From Palsa-504 sp963822765 (lineage in GTDB: Bacteria; Actinomycetota; Actinomycetes; Streptosporangiales; Streptosporangiaceae): a stretch of 64,000 bases of DNA. Under the pieces are notes generated by a model that was given only the letters and a program-made list of their open reading frames with translations, made no database searches and had not been told where the DNA came from. Where the stretch lies: contig CAWGJL010000009.1 of assembly GCA_963822765.1 (NCBI GenBank), positions 86,405 to 150,404 on the forward strand, in the 5' to 3' direction. A program made the translations under genes and the position numbers. Within the stretch, counting starts at the first letter, position 1; each line of letters starts with the position of its first letter. Below, piece by piece: positions 53,741-63,200 of the stretch.

Positions 53741-54664
53741 GTGCCTCCCTCCCTGTCCACCGTCCGCCGGGACGGTAAGCACCGCAAGTCCAGCTTGGCC
53801 CGCAGGCCCGCGGCCCTGGCCGAACGGGTCGAACAGGCGTACGCGCTCGACCCGGTGGTCCGCAGGCTGTCCGGCGCGGTCGTCCGCGCCCTGCCCACGG
53901 GAGCGAGAACGGACGCGCTGCACGGGGTGCCGTTCGGGCAGCCGGCGCATCCAGCCCTGGTGCGGCTGCCGCTCGGCTGCTGGACCTCCGCGGTCCTGCT
54001 TGACCTGTTCCGCGGCACCGACCGCGCCGCGCGGATGCTGATCGGGGCCGGGGTGGCGGTCACCGTGCCGGCCGCGGCCACCGGGCTGGCCGACTGGTCG
54101 GCGCTGCACCGCGACCAGCAGCGGGTCGGCCTGGTGCACGCGGCCTGCCAGACCAGCGCGGCCGGCCTGTTCCTCGGCTCGCTGGCCGCCCGGGTCAGCG
54201 GGCGGACCGGGTACGGGCGGGTGCTGTCCGGCTGCGGGCTGGCCGTGGCCACCGCCGGGTCCTACCTGGGCGGGCACCTGGCGCTGCGGCTGGGGGCGGG
54301 CGCCAGCCACGCCGAGCAGGTCAGCCACCTGTCCGGGCTGGGCTGGCACGACCTGTGCGAGCTCGAGCAGCTACCGGACCGCCAGCCGGTGCGCCGGCAG
54401 CTCGGCTACCTGTCGCTGCTGGTGTACCGGCAGGGCGGCGCGGTGAGCGTGCTGTCTGACCGGTGCTCGCACCTGGGCGGCCCGCTACACCAGGGACGCA
54501 TCGTCGTTGAACGGGGAACTGCCTGCGTGGCCTGCCCCTGGCACGGCTCGACCTTCGCCATCGCCGACGGCGCCGTCGTGCACGGGCCCGCCACTGCCCG
54601 TCAGCCAGCCTTCGAGACCCGCATGACGCCCGGCGGGCGGGTCGAGCTGCGACCCCGGCCCTGA
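53741..54664 (+). CDS. DUF2231 membrane and Rieske [2Fe-2S] fusion protein
   Basis: A 307-residue protein starting with GTG. Residues ~60-185 are a DUF2231 membrane region (PLGCWTSAVLLDLFRG, RMLIGAGVAVTVPAAATGLA, AGSYLGGHLALRLG). Residues ~200-300 are a Rieske domain with both cluster motifs, DRCSHLGGPLHQG and CVACPWHGSTFAI. The fusion implies membrane-linked electron transfer. Upstream, 53496-53740 contains no supported gene. The last 180 bp lie antisense to the end of the SPFH reading frame. Confidence 0.85.
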   Translation: MPPSLSTVRRDGKHRKSSLARRPAALAERVEQAYALDPVVRRLSGAVVRALPTGARTDALHGVPFGQPAHPALVRLPLGCWTSAVLLDLFRGTDRAARMLIGAGVAVTVPAAATGLADWSALHRDQQRVGLVHAACQTSAAGLFLGSLAARVSGRTGYGRVLSGCGLAVATAGSYLGGHLALRLGAGASHAEQVSHLSGLGWHDLCELEQLPDRQPVRRQLGYLSLLVYRQGGAVSVLSDRCSHLGGPLHQGRIVVERGTACVACPWHGSTFAIADGAVVHGPATARQPAFETRMTPGGRVELRPRP

Positions 54665-55615
54665 GGCCGGTTCCTGGGTCAGCGGCGGGGCGGGCACGGT
54701 CTGCGGGCGGGCGCCGCCGATCAGGCCGCCGATGCCCTCCAGGGCCTTGCCGATCTCGCTGGGCACGATCCAGACCTTGTTCGAGTCGCCCTGGGCGATC
54801 TGCGGCAGCATCTGCATGTACTGGTAGGCGAGCAGCCGCTGGTCCGGGTTGCCCTCGTGAATGGCGCGGAACACGGTGAGGATCGCCTCGGCCTGGCCGC
54901 GGGCCCGGGCCGCCTGGGCCTTGGCCTCCGCCTCGGCGCGCAGCACGGCCGCCTCGGACTCGCCGCGGGCCTTGAGCACCGCGGCCTGGCGCTCGCCCTC
55001 GGCGTTCAGGATGGCGGACTGCTTGTTGCCCTCGGCGGACAAGATGGCGGCCCGCTTGTCCCGGTCGGCGCGCATCTGCTTCTCCATCGAGTCCTGGATG
55101 GAGGAGGGCGGCTCGATGGCCTTGAGCTCGACCCGGCCGACCCGGATGCCCCACTTGCCGGTCGCCTCGTCCAGTTCCCGGCGCAGCTCGGTGTTGATCT
55201 GGTCCCGGGACGTCAGCGCGGTCTCCAGGTCCATGCCGCCGACCACGTTACGCAGCGTCGTCACCGTCAGCTGCTCGACCGCGGTGATGTAGTTGGCCAC
55301 CTCGTAGGTCGCGGCCCGCGGGTCGGTGACCTGGAAGTAGATCACGGTGTCGATGCCGACCACCAGGTTGTCCCGGGTGATGACCGGCTGCGGCGGGAAG
55401 CTGACCACCTGCTCGCGCAGGTCGATGAGCGGGCGGAGCCGGTCGACGAACGGCGTCACCATGTTCAGGCCCGCGTTCAGCGTGCGGTGGTACCGGCCGA
55501 ACCGCTCCACGATCCCCGCGGTGGCCTGCGGGATGATGCGGACCGACCGGACGATGACCAGGACCACGAGAATGACCAGGACGACGAGCAGGATGGTCGC
55601 GACGAGAGTGCTCAT
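54485..55615 (-). CDS. SPFH/stomatin-family protein with antisense 3' overlap
   Basis: A 376-residue protein with one N-terminal membrane helix (LVATILLVVLVILVVLVIVR). A band-7 domain follows (IIPQATAGIVERFGRYHRTL, NLVVGIDTVIYFQVTDPRAA), then a long Ala/Glu coiled coil (GERQAAVLKARGESEAAVLR). Such proteins scaffold membrane microdomains and regulate proteases. GGAGGTGA precedes the ATG. The reading frame runs 180 bp into the opposite strand of the Rieske domain. Its last ~60 residues are unlike the family, so the natural end is probably near 54660 and a stop may have been lost. Confidence 0.85.
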   Translation of the reverse strand: MSTLVATILLVVLVILVVLVIVRSVRIIPQATAGIVERFGRYHRTLNAGLNMVTPFVDRLRPLIDLREQVVSFPPQPVITRDNLVVGIDTVIYFQVTDPRAATYEVANYITAVEQLTVTTLRNVVGGMDLETALTSRDQINTELRRELDEATGKWGIRVGRVELKAIEPPSSIQDSMEKQMRADRDKRAAILSAEGNKQSAILNAEGERQAAVLKARGESEAAVLRAEAEAKAQAARARGQAEAILTVFRAIHEGNPDQRLLAYQYMQMLPQIAQGDSNKVWIVPSEIGKALEGIGGLIGGARPQTVPAPPLTQEPASGPGSQLDPPAGRHAGLEGWLTGSGGPVHDGAVGDGEGRAVPGAGHAGSSPFNDDASLV

Positions 55616-55698
55616 GCTTGGCTCACCTCCGCGGCCCGGCGGCGGGTTACCAGGCTCGTATATAACGTTACCGACCGCGAGCGAGTTGAGCCAGAGCG

Positions 55699-56484
55699 CT
55701 ATTTCGCGCGGGCGGTCCAGCGGGACCCGCGGTGCTCGACCTCGAGCTGGACGCCGAAGCAGCGGGACAGGGTCCGCGCGGTGAACACCTCCTCGATCGG
55801 CCCGGACGCCAGCACCGACCCGCGGCGCAGCACCATGGCGTGGGTGAAGCCGTCCGGGACCTCTTCCACGTGGTGGGTGACCAGCACCATCATCGGCGCC
55901 TTGGGGTCGCGGGCGAGCTGGGTGAGCCGGCGCAGCAGGTCCTCACGGCCGCCCAGGTCCAGGCCCGCGGCCGGCTCGTCGAGCAGCAGCAGCTCGGGGT
56001 CGGGCATCATGGCCCGGGCGATCTGGACCCGCTTGCGCTCCCCCTCGGACAACGTGGCGAACTTGCGCCGGATCAGGTGCGCGCAGCCGAGCGCGTCGAG
56101 CAGTTCGACGGCCCGGGTGACGTCGGCGGAGTCGTAGTCCTCCTTCCACCGGCCGAGAATGGCGTAGGAGGCGGTGAGGACCAGGTCGATGACCTTCTCG
56201 TTCGGCGGGACCTGCTCAGCGACGGCGGCGCTGGTCAGGCCGATCCGGGGACGCAGGTCGAAGATGTCCACCTCGCCCAGCTTCTCGCCGAGCACCTCGA
56301 CCGTGCCCTGGCTCGGGAACAACGTGGTCGCCGCCACCTGGAGCAGGGTGGTCTTGCCCGCGCCGTTCGGGCCGATGAGGATCCAGCGCTCGTCCTCGTG
56401 CGCCGTCCAGTCGACGTTGCGCAGCAGGACCGCGGCGTCCCGGCGGACCTCGACCCCGCGAAGCCGCAGCACCTCGTCGGACAT
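55699..56484 (-). CDS. ABC transporter ATP-binding protein
   Basis: A 261-residue ATPase with Walker A IGPNGAGKTTLLQVAATTLF, signature LSEGERKRVQIARAM, and Walker B ELLLLDEPAAGLDLGG followed by the switch histidine (LVTHHVEEVP). The sequence resembles ModF/YlmA-type stand-alone ATPases, and no permease gene is adjacent. It lies upstream of the SPFH gene on the same strand with an 83-bp gap. The transported substrate, if any, is unknown. Confidence 0.88.
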   Translation of the reverse strand: MSDEVLRLRGVEVRRDAAVLLRNVDWTAHEDERWILIGPNGAGKTTLLQVAATTLFPSQGTVEVLGEKLGEVDIFDLRPRIGLTSAAVAEQVPPNEKVIDLVLTASYAILGRWKEDYDSADVTRAVELLDALGCAHLIRRKFATLSEGERKRVQIARAMMPDPELLLLDEPAAGLDLGGREDLLRRLTQLARDPKAPMMVLVTHHVEEVPDGFTHAMVLRRGSVLASGPIEEVFTARTLSRCFGVQLEVEHRGSRWTARAK

Positions 56485-56553
56485 CAGGGGGCCCCCTTCA
56501 GCTTGTTATCCGTCGAGACTGAACCTACGTCACCGGACCCCGCCCGGCCCAGG

Positions 56554-57180
56554 TTATCGGGCAGGGTGCTCGTGCCGGACCGCGAACAGCGCGGCCTGGG
56601 TGCGGTCCTGCACGCCGAGCTTGGCCAGCACCGAGCTGACGTGGGCCTTGACCGTCTTCTCCGCGACGTGCAGGGCGCGGGCGATCTCGCGGTTGGAGCG
56701 GCCCTTGGCCAGTTCGGCCAGGACCTCGCGCTCGCGGGCGGTGAGAGCGTCCAGGCCGCGGCCGGGCCCGGCGGCCGGCTGGAGCAGGGTCCCGGCCGCC
56801 TCGGCGGCCAGCAGCAGGTGCCCGTCGTGCACGGCCCGGATCGCGCGGACCAGCGCGTCCGGGTCCACGTCCTTGTACAGCACGCCCGCCGCGCCCTCGC
56901 GCATGGCCCGGCCGGCCGCCACCGGGTCGGTGACGCTGGTCAGGACGAGCACCTTGGCCGTGGTGTTCTTGAGCTGTTCCAGAACCGCGAGGCCGTCCAG
57001 GCCGGGGAGCTTGAGGTCGAGCAGGATGACGTCGGGATGCTGTTCGGCGGCCAGGTTGAGCGCGGCGGGGCCGTCGCCCGCCTCACCGGTCACCTCGATG
57101 CCGTCCTGGACCTCGAGCAGGACGCGCAGGCCCTGGCGGACCACCGGGTGGTCATCGACGATCAGCACCCTGATGGGCAT
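56554..57180 (-). CDS. NarL/LuxR-family response regulator
   Basis: A 208-residue regulator. The receiver has VLIVDDHPVVRQGLRVLLEV and the phospho-Asp in VILLDLKLPGLDG. The LuxR helix-turn-helix reads LTAREREVLAELAKGRSNRE, then ALHVAEKTVKAHVSSVLAKL. It overlaps the upstream GAF-kinase gene by 19 bp, so the pair is one operon and one signalling system. Its target genes cannot be named. Confidence 0.92.
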   Translation of the reverse strand: MPIRVLIVDDHPVVRQGLRVLLEVQDGIEVTGEAGDGPAALNLAAEQHPDVILLDLKLPGLDGLAVLEQLKNTTAKVLVLTSVTDPVAAGRAMREGAAGVLYKDVDPDALVRAIRAVHDGHLLLAAEAAGTLLQPAAGPGRGLDALTAREREVLAELAKGRSNREIARALHVAEKTVKAHVSSVLAKLGVQDRTQAALFAVRHEHPAR

Positions 57181-58331
57181 GGTTCGCCCCCCGTCCCTTT
57201 GATGAGCACGGTCATCCGGACCAGGGTCCCGTTACCCCCGGACCTGATGGCCAGCGTGCCGCCCGCCGCGGCGGCCCGGTCGCGCATGGAGGCCAGGCCG
57301 ACCCCGCCGGACGGCGCCCGCGGGGTGAAGCCGTGGCCGTCGTCGCCGACCTCGAGGCTGACCCGGCGCGTGCTGCGGGCCAGGCGGACGCGGACCGTGG
57401 TCGCGCCCGAGTGCTGCAGCGCGTTGTGCAGGGCCTCCTGGGCGACCCGGTACAGGGCCGCCTCCTTCCTGGCGTCCAGGGCCGGCAGCTCGGCCGCGGT
57501 GAACGTGACCGGGATCCCGTGCGCGCGCCCGGCCAGCGCCGCGTACCTGCGCAGCGACTCGGCCAGGCCGCCGGGCTGCAGGTCGGGCGGGGCCAGGCCG
57601 TCGATCACCGCGCGCAGCTCGGCGTGGGCCTCGGCGCCCAGGGTGCCGATCGTCTCGATCTCGGCCCGCACCCGGTCCGGGTCGGCCGGCTCCCGGCCGG
57701 CCAGCACCGCGGCGGCCCGCGCGTGCGCCCGGATGCTGAACAGCTTCTGCGTGACCGCGTCGTGCAGGTCGCGGGCCAGCCTTGATCGTTCCTGCATGAC
57801 GCTGAGCTCGCGGCTGCGCTCGTACAGCCGGGCGTTGGTCAGCGCGATGGCCGCGTGCGCGGCGAACAGGGACAAGATCTCCTGGTCACGTTCGGTGAAG
57901 CCGTGCTTTTCGGCGGCGGCGGAGATCTTGTTGGCCGCGAAGATGATGCCGAGCACCTGGTCGCCGTCGCGCACCGGCACCCCGAGGAAGTGCGACATCT
58001 GCGGGTGCGCCGACGGCCAGCCCCAGAACCGGGGGTCGTCGCGGATGTCGGCCAGGCGTTCGGGCTTGCCGTCGGTGAGCAGCACGCCGAGCATGCCGTG
58101 CCGGCGCGGCAGCGGGCCGATGGCCTGCTGCTCGGCCGGGCTGATCCCGTCCACCACGAACTCCGCGAACGAGTTGCCGTCGTCGGGCACGCCGAGCGCC
58201 GCGTACCGCGCGCCGACCAGGGACCGCGCCGACCGCACGATCACCTGCAGCACGTCGCGCACGGACATCTGCCTGGTGACCGACAGCACGGCCTGGCTCA
58301 CCTGGTACAGCTCGTCCAGCCCGTCGCTCAC
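57162..58331 (-). CDS. GAF-domain sensor histidine kinase (HisKA_3 type)
   Basis: A 389-residue cytosolic kinase. A GAF domain spans ~20-175 (SLVGARYAALGVPDDGNSFA, HFLGVPVRDGDQVLGIIFAA). HisKA_3 carries ERSRLARDLHDAVTQKLFSI with the phospho-His. The ATPase lobe has RVAQEALHNALQHSGATTV and GGVGLASMRDRAAAAGGTLA. The design is that of DevS/NreB-like kinases sensing redox, gas or small ligands through GAF. It has no membrane segment. It is coupled to the overlapping NarL-type regulator. Confidence 0.9.
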   Translation of the reverse strand: MSDGLDELYQVSQAVLSVTRQMSVRDVLQVIVRSARSLVGARYAALGVPDDGNSFAEFVVDGISPAEQQAIGPLPRRHGMLGVLLTDGKPERLADIRDDPRFWGWPSAHPQMSHFLGVPVRDGDQVLGIIFAANKISAAAEKHGFTERDQEILSLFAAHAAIALTNARLYERSRELSVMQERSRLARDLHDAVTQKLFSIRAHARAAAVLAGREPADPDRVRAEIETIGTLGAEAHAELRAVIDGLAPPDLQPGGLAESLRRYAALAGRAHGIPVTFTAAELPALDARKEAALYRVAQEALHNALQHSGATTVRVRLARSTRRVSLEVGDDGHGFTPRAPSGGVGLASMRDRAAAAGGTLAIRSGGNGTLVRMTVLIKGTGGEPCPSGC

Positions 58332-58507
58332 TGTGTCTCCCCGCTCGCCTCCGGGGCGCCTTCTAGGCCCTCTGGCTCGCTCACTTATACGACGGTAGCC
58401 GGGTGCGGGGGCGGGTGCATCGGGCGGCGGTCTTAGGACTATCGGCGGAGGGCGTCCGGGCCGCGCGGCCGATGTGCCGGCCGGGCGGGCTGCCTAGCGT
58501 GAAGATC

Positions 58508-59221
58508 ATGATTGCACTGGTAACGGGGGCCTCCCGCGGACTGGGCCGGGCGCTGGCCGCCGGCCTGGCCCGCGAGGGCTACGACCTCATCCTGGACGCC
58601 AGGAACGCCGGCGACCTCGACGCCGCCGCGCGCGACATCCCGGGCGCCGTCACCGCCATTCCCGGCGACATCACCGACCCATTGCACCGAGCCTCGCTGG
58701 CGCGCGCGGCGCAGGCCGCGGGCCGGCTCGACCTGCTGGTCAACAACGCGGGCACGCTGGGCGCCAGCCCGCTGCCCGCGCTGGCCGACTACCCGGTGGA
58801 CGAGCTGCGCGCCGCGTTCGAGGTGAACGTGATCGCGCCGATCGCGCTGACCCAGCTGCTGCTGCCGCTGCTGCGGGCCAGCGGCGGCGCGGTGCTGAAC
58901 ATCACCTCGGACGCGGCGGTGGAGGCCTACGCGGGCTGGGGCGGCTACGGGGCGGCCAAGGCCGCCCTGGAGCAGGCGTCGAACGTGCTGGCCGCCGAGG
59001 AACTCGCGGTCCGCGTCTGGTGGGCCGACCCGGGCGACCTGCGCACCGACATGCACCAGCAGGCCTTCCCGGGCGAGGACATCTCCGACCGGCCCTGGCC
59101 GCGGACGGTCGTGCCCGCGTTCACCCGGCTGGTCGCCGAGCGGCTGCCCAGCGGGCGTTACCGGGCCGCGCACCTGATGCCCCCCGCCGCCGCAGGCGGC
59201 CAGACCCGCATGGTCTCATGA
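58508..59221 (+). CDS. Short-chain dehydrogenase/reductase
   Basis: A 237-residue SDR. The nucleotide motif ALVTGASRGLGRALAAGLAR, LLVNNAGTLG, the catalytic Ser (LNITSDAAVEAYAG) and YGAAKAAL (Tyr-x-x-x-Lys) are all present, so it should be active with NAD(P). ATG 58508 is chosen by homology; GTG 58499 is a close alternative. Its stop overlaps the start of the queA-family gene (ATGA), coupling the two. The substrate is unknown. Confidence 0.9.
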   Translation: MIALVTGASRGLGRALAAGLAREGYDLILDARNAGDLDAAARDIPGAVTAIPGDITDPLHRASLARAAQAAGRLDLLVNNAGTLGASPLPALADYPVDELRAAFEVNVIAPIALTQLLLPLLRASGGAVLNITSDAAVEAYAGWGGYGAAKAALEQASNVLAAEELAVRVWWADPGDLRTDMHQQAFPGEDISDRPWPRTVVPAFTRLVAERLPSGRYRAAHLMPPAAAGGQTRMVS

Positions 59222-60252
59222 TTCTCGACTTCACGCTGCCCGCCGAGCTCGAGGCGCACGACCCGCCCGAGGCGCGCGGCCTGGCCCGGGACGGCGTCCG
59301 GCTGCTGGTCAGCCGGCGCGGCACCGGCGAGGTCAGCCATTGCGGCTTTGGCGACCTGCCCGGCCTGCTGCTGCCGGGCGACCTGCTGGTGGTCAACGAC
59401 ACCGGCACGCTGCCCGCCCAGGTGCGGGCCGGCCGCGGGCTGGCCGTGCACTTCTCCACCGCCCTGCCGGATGGTGCGTGGCTGGCGGAACTGCGTGCCC
59501 TGTGCTCTGGCCCCTCCGGGGCGGGCAAAGACAAGATCTCTCGGCCGAACGGAGCGGGGTTCCCCGCGCAGGTCATCGACTTGCCCGGCGGGGCGGCGCT
59601 GACCCTGGAGCGCCGCGTGGGCAGCCGGCTGTGGCGGGCCCGGCTGTCGGTCGCAGTGGTGCCGTATCTACTGCGGTACGGCATCCCGATCCGGTACTCC
59701 TACGTCAGCCGGGACTGGCCGCTGGCCGCGTACCAGACGGTGTTCTCCCGCAAGCCGGGCAGCGCGGAGATGCCGAGCGCCAGCCGGCCGTTCACGCCGC
59801 CGGTGGTGACCGCCCTGGCGGCCCGGGGGGTGCTGATCGCGCCGCTCACCTTGCACGCCGGGGTGTCCTCACTGGAGGCCGACGAGGATCCGTACCCGGA
59901 GCCCTACGACGTGCCGCCGGCCACGGCGCGGCTGGTCAACCACGTGCGTTCGGCGGGCGGGCGGGTGATCGCGGCGGGGACGACGGTGGTGCGGGCGCTG
60001 GAGACCGCCGTTGACGGCGGCTCGGGCCTGGTCGTGCCGTCCGCGGGCTGGACGTCGCACGTGGTGACCCCGGAGACCGGGGTCCGGGCGGTGGACGGGC
60101 TGCTCACCGGGCTGCACGAGCCGCGGTCCTCGCACCTGCGGATGCTGGCCGCGTTCGCCGGGCCTTCGCTCCTGGCCGCGTGCTACGAGGCGGCCATCAC
60201 GTCGGGGTACCTGTGGCATGAGTTCGGGGACGTGCACCTGCTGCTGCCGTGA
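59218..60252 (+). CDS. S-adenosylmethionine:tRNA ribosyltransferase-isomerase (QueA) family protein
   Basis: A 344-residue protein with QueA family features: LPGDLLVVNDTGTLPAQVRA, IRYSYVSRDWPLAAYQTVFS, PLTLHAGVSSLEADEDPYPE and RVIAAGTTVVRALE. QueA makes epoxyqueuosine in tRNA. No other queuosine genes are in the window, and in many actinobacteria QueA-like genes stand alone, so the substrate here is not certain. It is translationally coupled to the SDR gene. Its last 56 bp overlap the convergent cyclase gene. Confidence 0.85.
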   Translation: MILDFTLPAELEAHDPPEARGLARDGVRLLVSRRGTGEVSHCGFGDLPGLLLPGDLLVVNDTGTLPAQVRAGRGLAVHFSTALPDGAWLAELRALCSGPSGAGKDKISRPNGAGFPAQVIDLPGGAALTLERRVGSRLWRARLSVAVVPYLLRYGIPIRYSYVSRDWPLAAYQTVFSRKPGSAEMPSASRPFTPPVVTALAARGVLIAPLTLHAGVSSLEADEDPYPEPYDVPPATARLVNHVRSAGGRVIAAGTTVVRALETAVDGGSGLVVPSAGWTSHVVTPETGVRAVDGLLTGLHEPRSSHLRMLAAFAGPSLLAACYEAAITSGYLWHEFGDVHLLLP

Positions 60253-63200
60253 TGTTTGCTTCTCCTGGCTTCACTTCCGCGGCCCGGTCGAGCAGCGGCT
60301 GGCAGCGGAGCTTGACGGCGATGGCGGTGGCCTCGTCGACGGCTTGGGCCGCGGCTTCGGCCTCGCCCCGGCGGGTCAGCACCGCGGCGTGGTCGAGCAG
60401 GCCGTGCGCGAGATGGTAGGGGGTGCTCAGCTCGCGCAGGCCGGTGACCGCGGCCGCGAACTCGTCCCCGTTCTCGCTGTTGTCGCTGGCCAGGCGGGCC
60501 CGGGCCAGGTCGCGTTCGGCGCGCAGCACGGGGATCAGCTGCCCGGGCTGCAGGGCGTCGACCATGGCGAGCAGCGCGCGGACGGCCCGGGTGTCACCCA
60601 GTTCCCAGGCCGTGCGCGCGGCCAGCGGCCACGCCCAGCGCAGCGCGTCGTGACCGAGCCCGACCGCGCCGGCGTGGGCCAGCGTGACCCGGGCGTGGCG
60701 CAGCGCGGCCTCGGGCCGGCGGCGGGCCGCCTCGGTGAACGCCTCCACCGCGCTGACCTGCGCCTGGACCTGCGGCTCCTGGCTGGCCCGCGTGTCCGGC
60801 AGCGCGGCCAGCATGGTCTGCGCCCGGTCGGCGTCGCCGCGCATGGCGGCCAGCCAGGCCTGGTGCGTGACGATGGTCTCGTTGCCGGCCAGCCCGTCGG
60901 CATCGGCGGCCTGGGCGAGTTCGGCCTCGGCCGCGTCCCAGTCACCGAGCATCATCAGGGCCTGGCCCAGGTTGAACAGCGTAATGGCCAGGTAGTCGCG
61001 GGCCCCGGCCCGGCGCAGGTGCCCGGCCGCGGTCCGGGCCGCCTCGGCCGCCGCGGCGGGATCGACGCCCCCGAGCACGTGCGACAGGTTGAGCAGCGTG
61101 CGCCCGAGGGTGAGGGTGTCGCCGGCCTGGGTGGCCAGCCGTGCGCCCTCCCTGAGGTACGCGGTGGCCGCCGGGCGCCGGCCGGTCATGCCGTGGTAGA
61201 TGCCGCGGGTCACGAACAGCCGGCCGAGCAGGCCCGCGTCCACGTCCAGGTCCTGGCCGAGGGCGAGCGCGTCGGCGGACAACTGGCCCGCGTCGGCCGA
61301 GGCGGACAACACCGCCACGTTGGCCAGCTCCTCGAGCGCGCGGACCGTGTCCCGGTCCGGGTCGGCGCGGAGCACTGCCATGGCCGCGGTGAGCTGCTCG
61401 CGAGCCTCGGTGTTGTGCCCCCACAGCCGCAGCGCAAGCCCGGCGACAGCCTGGGCCCGGGCCGCCGCGCGATCCTGGCCGCCCTCCTCGTAGGAGCCGC
61501 GGGCCTGGCCGGCGTGCCGCACAGCCGTGGCGTAGTCCCCGACGTCGGCCGCGGCGGCCGCGGCGCGCTCCCAGAGCCGGGCGGCGGCTAGCTGGCCGTC
61601 CGCGCGGCCGGTTTCGGCTGAGGTCAGCTCGGCGGCGCTGGCGTAGCTGGTGACGGCCTGGGCCAGAGCGCCGGTCCGTTCGGCGCGCTCGGCGGCCCGG
61701 ATCCGGGCGGCGATGGCCTCGGCGCGGATCCGTGCCGCGTCGGGGTCATCGGGCGCGGCGTGCAGCGCGTCCAGGTAGTGCCGGGCGATGACGTCGCTGA
61801 CTTCCTCGCCGTCGCCGGCGAAGGCCGTGCGCAGGTGCGCGGCCACCTTGAGATGCCGCGTCTTGCGGTCCCGGCGGGACAGCGTGTCGTAGGCGACCTG
61901 GCGGAGCATCTGCTGGGCGAACTGGTAGCTGCCGCGCTCCGGGGACAGCGGGTCGGCGGAGACCGCGAGCACCTCGCGGTGCACCAGTTCGGCCAGCGCG
62001 GCCCGCACCGTCTGCTCGTCCTCTCCGGAGACCGCGATCAGCGCCTCGGCGGGAAAGCTGGTCCCCAGGACCGCGGCGTCGGTGACCAGCCGGCGCACGC
62101 CGGGGTCGAGGGCGTCGAGCCGGGCGGCCAGCAGCGCGTGCAGGCTGTCCGGCACGGCCAGGTCGCCGACGTCGCCGACCAGGCGGTACACGCCCTCGGA
62201 GGGCTGGACGATGTCCCGGTCGATCAGGGCCCGGACCGTTTCCACCGCGAACAGCGGGACGCCCTGGGCCTGGCCGGTGAGCTTGGCTCGCGCGGCCGGC
62301 GGCATGCCCGGCACCAGCGCATCCACCAGCCGGTCCATCGAGGCCCGGTCGAGCGGGTCCAGGGTGAGCGTGCTGCGGTTACGCCCGACGCCGAAACCCG
62401 GGCGGGCCTGGTGCAGCTCGGTACGGGCGAACACCAGAACGTAGATCGGCAGGTCGCGGGTCCAGTCGATGAGATGATCCAGGAAGTCGAGCAGCCCGGT
62501 GTCGGCGTACTGGGCGTCCTCGATCACCAGCACCACCGGGTCCACCGCCGCGAGGCGCTCGAAGAACAGCCGCCACCCGCCGAACAGCTCCTCCCGGGTC
62601 AGCGGGCCGCCGCGGCCCCGGGGCCGCGCCACGCCGAGCAGCCGGCCCAGCCGGTTGCCCACGTAGGCCCGCTCGCTCTCCTCCGGCACGAACCGCTCCA
62701 GGCCGTCCTTGAGCTTGGCCGCGGCGGTCTCGGCCGGGTCTTCCTCGGCGATGCCCAGCCGCTGCCTGACGATCTCGGCCAGGGCCCAGAACGCCACGCC
62801 TTCCCCGTAGGACAGGCAGTGGCCGCGGTGCCACCAGACATCCTCGGCCAGGCCGTCGACGTATTTCCAGAACTCCCAGTCCAGCCGGGACTTGCCGACT
62901 CCGGCGGGGCCGGACACCAGGACCAGGCGCGGGACGCGCCGCTCGGCGGCGGCGTGGAACAGCTCCTTGATCGTGCGCAGCTCCGCGTCCCGGCCCACCA
63001 GCGGGGCCTCGAGCCCGTCCATCCGCTGCTGGCCGCCGATCCCGGACAGCACCCGGGTGGCCCGCCACAGCGGCTGCGGCTCGGCCTTGCCCTTCAGGGT
63101 GTGCTCGCCGGCGTCGGCGAACCCGACCGCCCGGCCCGCCAGCCGCTGCGTCGGGGCGTCGGTCAGCACCTGCCCCGGGCCGGCCGTGGCCTGCACCCGG

